A DNA stretch of 8,993 nucleotides, from the NCBI GenBank assembly GCA_035642125.1, contig DASQSZ010000011.1, positions 1 through 8,993 on the forward strand, in the 5' to 3' direction. A program made the translations under genes and the position numbers. The DNA is from CALAED01 sp937891035 (GTDB lineage: Bacteria; Actinomycetota; Actinomycetes; Streptosporangiales; Streptosporangiaceae). Below, one piece after another: positions 5,343 to 8,993 of this stretch (its first letter is position 1; the number at the start of each line of letters is the position of its first letter). Under the pieces are notes generated by a model. The model was not told the origin of the DNA. It ran no database searches and saw only the letters and a program-made list of their open reading frames with translations.

Positions 5343-6897
5343 GCGTCGATTCTCCGCCACCCTCGGCGGTGCGTGTTGCCTCACGCTCCGCCGCGCGGGC
5401 GGGGAGCAGCGCGAGCGTGATGATCGCGGTGATCGACAACAGCCCGGCGCCGGCCACCAGCACCACGTCCATGCCGTGAACGAAGGCCGCGCGGACCGAG
5501 CCGAGCAGCGCCGGATCGCCCAGCCGCTGGGCCACGGCGAGGCCGCCGCCCAGTCCCTGCCGTACCGCGTCGGCCGCCGGCTCGGGCAGCCCGCCGACCG
5601 CCACGTGCCCGCGGTAGCTCGCCGATAGCAAGCTGCCGAGCACCGCCGAGCCGAAGGCGCCGCCCACCAGGCGGACGGTCAGCAGCACGGCGGAGCCGAC
5701 GCCGCCCCGCTCGGCGGACAGGGCGCTGATCGCGACGGTCATCGACGCGGGCAGCATGAGCCCCATGCCGAGCCCGATGACCACCAGCCAGCCGGCCACG
5801 TAGGCGTAGCCGTCGTTCGCCGAGGTGGCGGCGCCGGCGAGCGCTCCGACGACGAGGACGAGCACGCCCGCCACGATGACGAAGCGGTTGCCGAGCCGCT
5901 CCACCAGGCGCGGGCTCAGCCGGGCGGTCAGCATCAGCCCCGCGATCAACGGCAGCAGCCGCACTCCGGTGCCCAGCGGCCCGGCGTCCAGCACTCCCTG
6001 GAAGTACTGCGGTACGGCGAAGAGCACCCCGAAGAGCGCGAAGGTCATGACGGTGCTCGGCACGACGCCGCCGACGAACCGCCGGTCACGGAACAACTCG
6101 AGGTCGATGAGCGGCGCTCGCGTCCGGCGGGTCCAGCCGACGAACGCGCCCACGGCCGCGGCGCCGGCGACCATCGGGCCCCACACCCGAATGTCGCCCC
6201 AGCCGTGCTCCGGCTGTTCGATGACGCCGTACATCAGGGCGATCAGGCCGCCGATGGACAGCCCCAGCCCGACGAAGTCGGTCTGCCTGGCCGTAGCCGA
6301 CCGGGACTCCGGGATCAGCGCGACGCAGGCGACCAGCGCGACGACCGCGACGGGGATGTTGATGAAGAAGATCGAGCCCCACCAGAAGTGGTCGAGCAGA
6401 TATCCGGCCACGATCGGTCCGAGCGGAAGGCCGACGAACGAGGCGGTGGTCCACGCGGCGAGCGCCTTCGGCCGTTCCGCCGCGGGGAAGACCACCAGCA
6501 GGACCGACAGGGCCAGCGGCATGATGACCGCCGCCCCGACGCCCATCAGCGTGCGGGCCGTGATGAGGCCGCCGGGGGTTTCGACATACACCGCGGCCAC
6601 CGACCCGGCGAGGAACACCGCCAGACCGCCGACCAGCATCTTCTTCCGCCCGTACCGGTCGCCGAGCAGGCCGGCCGGCACCAGCAAGATCGCCGAGGCG
6701 AGAGTGTAGCCGGCGACGATCCACTGAAGGTCGCCGGTGCTCGCGCGCAGTGCGGTCGCGAGGGTGGGCAGGGCCACGTTCAGCGCGGTGAGGTCGAGGC
6801 TCACCGTGAGGAGGGCGACGACGAGGGCGCCGAGGACCAGCCAGCGCTGAAGACCGATCGCGACGGGTTCTTCATGGGAGTTCGACACAAATGACAT
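5323..6897 (-). CDS. DHA2-family (14-TM) MFS multidrug exporter
   Basis: This encodes 524 residues, right for the EmrB/QacA 14-helix drug:H+ antiporters of the inner membrane. Visible motifs are: motif D1 LDLTALNVALPTL (34-46) in TM1, motif A GLLGDRYGRKK (76-86) between TM2 and TM3, motif B with Arg115 in ITARTLMGVGAAVIMP, and motif C GLPLGPIVAGYL (156-167) in TM5, followed by WWGSIFFINIPVAV as in DHA2 members. The C-terminus is an amphipathic tail (AREATRTAEGGGEST). It probably exports hydrophobic antibiotics or dyes; the substrate is unknown. The ATG at 6897 follows a weak GAGAG 3 bases away. The last 20 bases overlap the TetR gene, giving an exporter-regulator operon. The promoter should lie in the 86-bp gap shared with the divergent gene at 6984. 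Confidence 0.96.
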   Translation of the reverse strand: MSFVSNSHEEPVAIGLQRWLVLGALVVALLTVSLDLTALNVALPTLATALRASTGDLQWIVAGYTLASAILLVPAGLLGDRYGRKKMLVGGLAVFLAGSVAAVYVETPGGLITARTLMGVGAAVIMPLALSVLLVVFPAAERPKALAAWTTASFVGLPLGPIVAGYLLDHFWWGSIFFINIPVAVVALVACVALIPESRSATARQTDFVGLGLSIGGLIALMYGVIEQPEHGWGDIRVWGPMVAGAAAVGAFVGWTRRTRAPLIDLELFRDRRFVGGVVPSTVMTFALFGVLFAVPQYFQGVLDAGPLGTGVRLLPLIAGLMLTARLSPRLVERLGNRFVIVAGVLVLVVGALAGAATSANDGYAYVAGWLVVIGLGMGLMLPASMTVAISALSAERGGVGSAVLLTVRLVGGAFGSAVLGSLLSASYRGHVAVGGLPEPAADAVRQGLGGGLAVAQRLGDPALLGSVRAAFVHGMDVVLVAGAGLLSITAIITLALLPARAAEREATRTAEGGGESTHEHLSA

Positions 6898-6925
6898 TAG
6901 CTCTCAAAAAAGAGGAACCGTCAAA

Positions 6926-6965
6926 TTGATCGACTGGCGGGACAAGGATTGGCAGTCCGGCTCAA
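6926..6965. promoter_or_regulatory. Candidate operator dyad between the MFS operon and the divergent gene
   Basis: GACTG (6932-6936) and CAGTC (6953-6957) are inverted about a centre at 6944.5, and TTGA (6926-6929) and TCAA (6962-6965) are inverted about nearly the same centre. A nested dyad of this size in the intergenic DNA upstream of an exporter-TetR operon is a reasonable TetR operator candidate. The spacing between half-sites is wide and the match imperfect. Confidence 0.25.
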
Positions 6966-6984
6966 GGCTGTAATTATGATTACA
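6949..6984 (+). promoter_or_regulatory. Promoter with overlapping 16-bp palindromic operator, leaderless start
   Basis: TTGGCA (6949-6954, 5/6 to the -35 consensus) is followed 16-17 bases later by the AT-rich stretch TAATTAT (6971-6977), a -10 candidate whose expected start site falls at about 6984, the A of the next gene's ATG. No Shine-Dalgarno precedes that ATG (the nearest AAGG is 16 bases away), so a leaderless mRNA is likely. The near-perfect palindrome TGTAAT-TATG-ATTACA (6969-6984) covers the -10 and the start site, a placement expected for a repressor operator. Which protein binds is inferred: the adjacent RHH-like protein or the TetR. Confidence 0.45.
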
Positions 6985-7505
6985 TGAGTGCAACTGAAGC
7001 GGTCGAGCAGCTCTGCGGGTGGTTCTCCGGGCGGCTGCCCGATGGCTGGTTCGAGGGTCCGCCCGAGATCGTTTATGACCGTGAGGAGATCACGATCGTC
7101 GGCACGCTGCCGCCGCCCGCGCTCGGCTCGGACGCTTCGGACACCGAGCGAGCGGCGGCCGCTTCGGGGCAGATCGGGCGGTTCAGGGAGGATACGAGAG
7201 AACGGCGCATCGCGATCGCCAGGGAGGCCGAGCACCACTTCGGCCGCAAGGTCTCGTGGGGCGTCGAATCGGCCGGTCACCGGGAGATGTTCACGACCTT
7301 GTCCGTCCCCGTGATGACCAGACTGCGCCAGCCCGAGCGGCGTGTGCTCGACACACTGGTCGAGGCGGGGGTGGCCCGCAGCCGCAGCGACGCGCTGGCC
7401 TGGTGCGTGCGCCTCGTCGGGAAGAACGCCGACGAGTGGCTCGCCGGTTTGCGCGAGGCGCTCCAGCACGTCGAACGCGCCCGCGCCGCCGGCCCACAGA
7501 TCTAG
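6984..7505 (+). CDS. Conserved-looking hypothetical protein with ribbon-helix-helix-like C-terminus
   Basis: This encodes 173 residues, with no signal peptide or membrane segment. I do not recognise a named family with certainty. Residues 1-45 are a small mixed region (QLCGWFSGRLPDGWF, then VYDREEITIVGTL, probably a beta hairpin), residues 50-90 are charged and helical (ERAAAASGQIGRFREDTRERR), and residues 103-147 show a strand-helix-helix pattern: FTTLSVPVMTRLRQPERRVL, DTLVEAGVARSRSDALAWCV. The G-V-A-R-S-R-S-D-A turn and second helix are like those of Arc/MetJ ribbon-helix-helix repressors, so DNA binding is a reasonable inference. A final helix (150-167) follows. The ATG at 6984 has no ribosome binding site and probably lies at the transcript's 5' end. 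It is divergent from the MFS-TetR operon and convergent with the OmpA-family gene. Codon use is normal for the window. Function is uncertain. Confidence 0.82.
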   Translation: MSATEAVEQLCGWFSGRLPDGWFEGPPEIVYDREEITIVGTLPPPALGSDASDTERAAAASGQIGRFREDTRERRIAIAREAEHHFGRKVSWGVESAGHREMFTTLSVPVMTRLRQPERRVLDTLVEAGVARSRSDALAWCVRLVGKNADEWLAGLREALQHVERARAAGPQI

Positions 7506-7510
7506 GTGTT

Positions 7511-7522
7511 CTCTCCCGAGAG
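7511..7522. terminator. Short hairpin between convergent genes
   Basis: CTCTC and GAGAG (7511-7522) make a perfect inverted repeat in the 40-base gap between the stop codons of the convergent genes ending at 7505 and 7546. The loop is only 2-4 bases and there is no T-run, so a terminator role is tentative. Confidence 0.22.
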
Positions 7523-7545
7523 CCCGCGGTCCGGGGCCGGCGAGC

Positions 7546-8993
7546 CTACTCCGGGCTGATCACCGCTGTACGGTTCAGGGCGCGCCAGGCGGGGCTCGGA
7601 TGGCCTTCGGCGGCGCCGTGCTCGCCGCGCGCGACGATGGTGAACGCGACGTCCGGCCTGGTGATCCAGCGATCGAGGAGATCGACGACGGCGCGCGCCC
7701 GGCGGACGGACAGATCGAGGTTGTGGCCCTCGGCGCCGCCCCCATCGGTGGTGCCCGTGACCTGGATCTCGCGCAGACCGGGGCGGGCCGACAACTCGGC
7801 GGCCAGCCCGCGCAGCGCCGTACGCGTCGGCGGGCGCACCGTGGCCGAGTCGAGGTCGAAGAAGACCGTGGCCCGCCCGGAACGCAGGTCGCGGCGCAGG
7901 CCATTCTGGTCGGCGACGGCGGCGAAGATCGTCTCGTCGTGGCGGGGATAGGCGGTCACCTCACGCCGGCCGGGCCGGGGCGCCGGCCAGGAGGCGTGCG
8001 GAGCGCCGCCCGGCACGGCGCCCGCGCCGCCGACGGTCGCGCCGCCGACGGCGACGTCGTCGACCGGCAGGCCGCCCGTGTACCAGACCCGCACCTTTTG
8101 AACGGACGGCGGCAGCGGCGGGAACACATAGACCCCGATCTCCGGGTAGACGTCGGTGAAGCCCGCGCACAGGCAGCCGCCGTCGTCCCGGTACAGCGCG
8201 GTGTAGGAGATGTGGGCCGCCGGGTCGACCAGCACCATCTCGCCGGCCGCCAGCGGGGTCTGGGGCGAGGTGGCGAGCGGCTGCGGCCTGGCCAGGACGT
8301 GCCCCGGCTGGATCGGGTCGCGCCGCACCCGCAGCACCGTCGCGTACGGCAGCCGCTCGACGCCATCGACGGCGAACCCGCTCGGATCGGCGCGCGCCCC
8401 CGGCAACCGGCCGCGCGCCACCGGGACGCCGGTGAACGTGCCGAACCGGGGCGCCGTGACGGTCACCGACGTCACGTCGTCGGGGAGGCGGCCGAAGGTC
8501 GTGAACCCGGCGAGCCGCGCTCCCGGCGCGAGGTCGTGGTCTCCCAGGTGAGTACACAGGCAGTGTCCCGCGGCCGCCGCCGAGCCCGGAGCCTCGGCGG
8601 TGAGCGGCAGGTACGTGGTGCGGCCCGGCGGCGCGACGAGGCGGAGCCCCGAGGACGCCGACGCGCCCTGGCCCGCGACGGGGACGGCGGCCGCCGAATC
8701 CCCGCGCAGCGCCGAGCCGGCCAGCCGCACGGGCCGGTCCGAGCCGTTGGACAACCGCCAGTAGACCGTGCTCCACGAGGCGCCGGCCTGGACCTGCACC
8801 ACCTCCATACGCACACCCGCGATGCCCGCGACACCCGCGACACCCGAAACGCCGGCACCGCCCCCGCCTCCCCGGGCCGGACCGGCGGGCGCCAGGCCCA
8901 GTACCAGACCCAGTACCAGGCAGAGTTTCAGGGAGCGTTTCAGGCCAAGCGGCAGACCGGGTGGCAGACCGACTGGGAGCGCGAGCGGGGGAG
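7546..8993 (-). CDS. Secreted OmpA-family peptidoglycan-binding protein (5' partial)
   Basis: At least 481 residues are visible; the frame stays open to the right edge with no ATG or GTG upstream of 8814, so the start lies outside the window (or uses CTG). The GTG at 8814 is not the real start: immediately upstream the frame encodes LKRSLK, then the hydrophobic core LCLVLGLVLGLA and PAGPARGG, an evident signal peptide at about 8875-8950. A Gly-rich linker follows, then two beta-rich segments that resemble each other, each with a CLC motif (GHCLCTHLGD near 8539-8568, GGCLCAGFTD near 8152-8181) and an F-x2-LP-x2-V-x2-V-x-V stretch. The C-terminal about 105 residues form an OmpA domain: FFDLDSATVRPP, VTGTTDGGG, NLDLSVRRARAVVDLL and LNRTAVI, including the Asp and Arg used to bind diaminopimelate. 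It is exported and probably holds to the cell wall; the role of the N-terminal half is unknown. Confidence 0.92.
   Translation of the reverse strand, partial: PPLALPVGLPPGLPLGLKRSLKLCLVLGLVLGLAPAGPARGGGGGAGVSGVAGVAGIAGVRMEVVQVQAGASWSTVYWRLSNGSDRPVRLAGSALRGDSAAAVPVAGQGASASSGLRLVAPPGRTTYLPLTAEAPGSAAAAGHCLCTHLGDHDLAPGARLAGFTTFGRLPDDVTSVTVTAPRFGTFTGVPVARGRLPGARADPSGFAVDGVERLPYATVLRVRRDPIQPGHVLARPQPLATSPQTPLAAGEMVLVDPAAHISYTALYRDDGGCLCAGFTDVYPEIGVYVFPPLPPSVQKVRVWYTGGLPVDDVAVGGATVGGAGAVPGGAPHASWPAPRPGRREVTAYPRHDETIFAAVADQNGLRRDLRSGRATVFFDLDSATVRPPTRTALRGLAAELSARPGLREIQVTGTTDGGGAEGHNLDLSVRRARAVVDLLDRWITRPDVAFTIVARGEHGAAEGHPSPAWRALNRTAVISPE
8813..8848. repeat. Four 9-bp tandem repeats (unit ACACCCGCG)
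   Basis: Four adjacent units: ACACCCGCG, ATGCCCGCG, ACACCCGCG, ACACCCGAA. They are in frame in the OmpA-family gene and encode a Gly-Val/Ile-Ala repeat (GVAGVAGIAGV) linking the signal peptide to the mature domains. Such repeats can change copy number in steps of three residues without breaking the frame. Confidence 0.85.
8897..8920. repeat. 12-bp tandem duplication in the signal-peptide core
   Basis: CCCAGTACCAGA (8897-8908) is directly followed by CCCAGTACCAGG (8909-8920), 11/12 identical. On the minus strand they encode LVLG-LVLG, the hydrophobic core of the OmpA-family signal peptide. Confidence 0.85.
8951..8974. repeat. 12-bp imperfect tandem repeat before the signal peptide
   Basis: GGCAGACCGGGT (8951-8962) is followed by GGCAGACCGACT (8963-8974), 10/12 identical, with the same 12-bp period as the duplication at 8897-8920. 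In the open minus frame it encodes the GLPPGLP stretch upstream of the signal peptide. Whether this part is translated depends on the unseen start codon. Confidence 0.7.

Noticed and set aside
5825..6894. Plus-strand open frames opposite the MFS gene
   Set aside because: Composition is Ser/Thr/Arg/Asp-rich without motifs; the minus strand carries all DHA2 MFS motifs.
6975..6980. TATGAT as the -10 of the leaderless gene
   Set aside because: It is 5/6 to consensus but the spacing to TTGGCA would be 20 and the start site would fall inside the coding region; the overlapping TAATTAT fits better, though this is not settled.
1..8993. Mobile element, CRISPR array, tRNA or prophage remnant
   Set aside because: No transposase or integrase motifs, terminal inverted repeats, spaced repeats or cloverleaf-like sequence were seen.

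Overview
The window is high-GC DNA with tightly packed genes, strong G/C at third codon positions and few AT-rich gaps. This, together with the gene families present (an actinobacterial NlpC/P60 protein with a signal anchor, a RHIM-like amyloid-motif protein, a Uma2 nuclease and a possible leaderless gene), points to an actinomycete, perhaps of the Streptosporangiales or Streptomyces type. The genus cannot be fixed from the sequence alone. I see no tRNA, rRNA, CRISPR array, insertion sequence or transposase.

Layout: (1) 1-213, mostly non-coding left edge. (2) 214-1208, minus strand: a Uma2-family PD-(D/E)XK nuclease gene joined by a TGATG stop/start to a 132-residue helical protein that ends in a RHIM/BASS-like amyloid signalling motif. 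This is the best candidate for an undescribed system. (3) 1337-3322, plus: a YyaL/DUF255 thioredoxin-fold protein, divergent from the nuclease pair. (4) 3526-4707, plus: a membrane-anchored NlpC/P60 peptidoglycan hydrolase with an ABC-permease-ectodomain-like middle region, preceded by an ECF-sigma-like promoter candidate. (5) 4716-6897, minus: a 14-TM DHA2-type MFS drug exporter followed by an overlapping TetR regulator gene. (6) 6984-7505, plus: a conserved-looking protein with a ribbon-helix-helix-like C-terminus, apparently leaderless, with a 16-bp palindrome over its promoter. (7) 7546 to the right edge, minus: a secreted protein with a duplicated beta-rich region carrying CLC motifs and a C-terminal OmpA peptidoglycan-binding domain. 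Its 5' end lies outside the window and is built of short tandem repeats.

The genes form several independent transcription units rather than one pathway. The nuclease/amyloid pair looks like a conflict or cell-death module. MFS+TetR is a typical self-regulated efflux operon. The NlpC/P60 and OmpA-family proteins both act on the cell wall but are not in one operon. The small RHH-like protein may repress itself and could also affect the divergent exporter.
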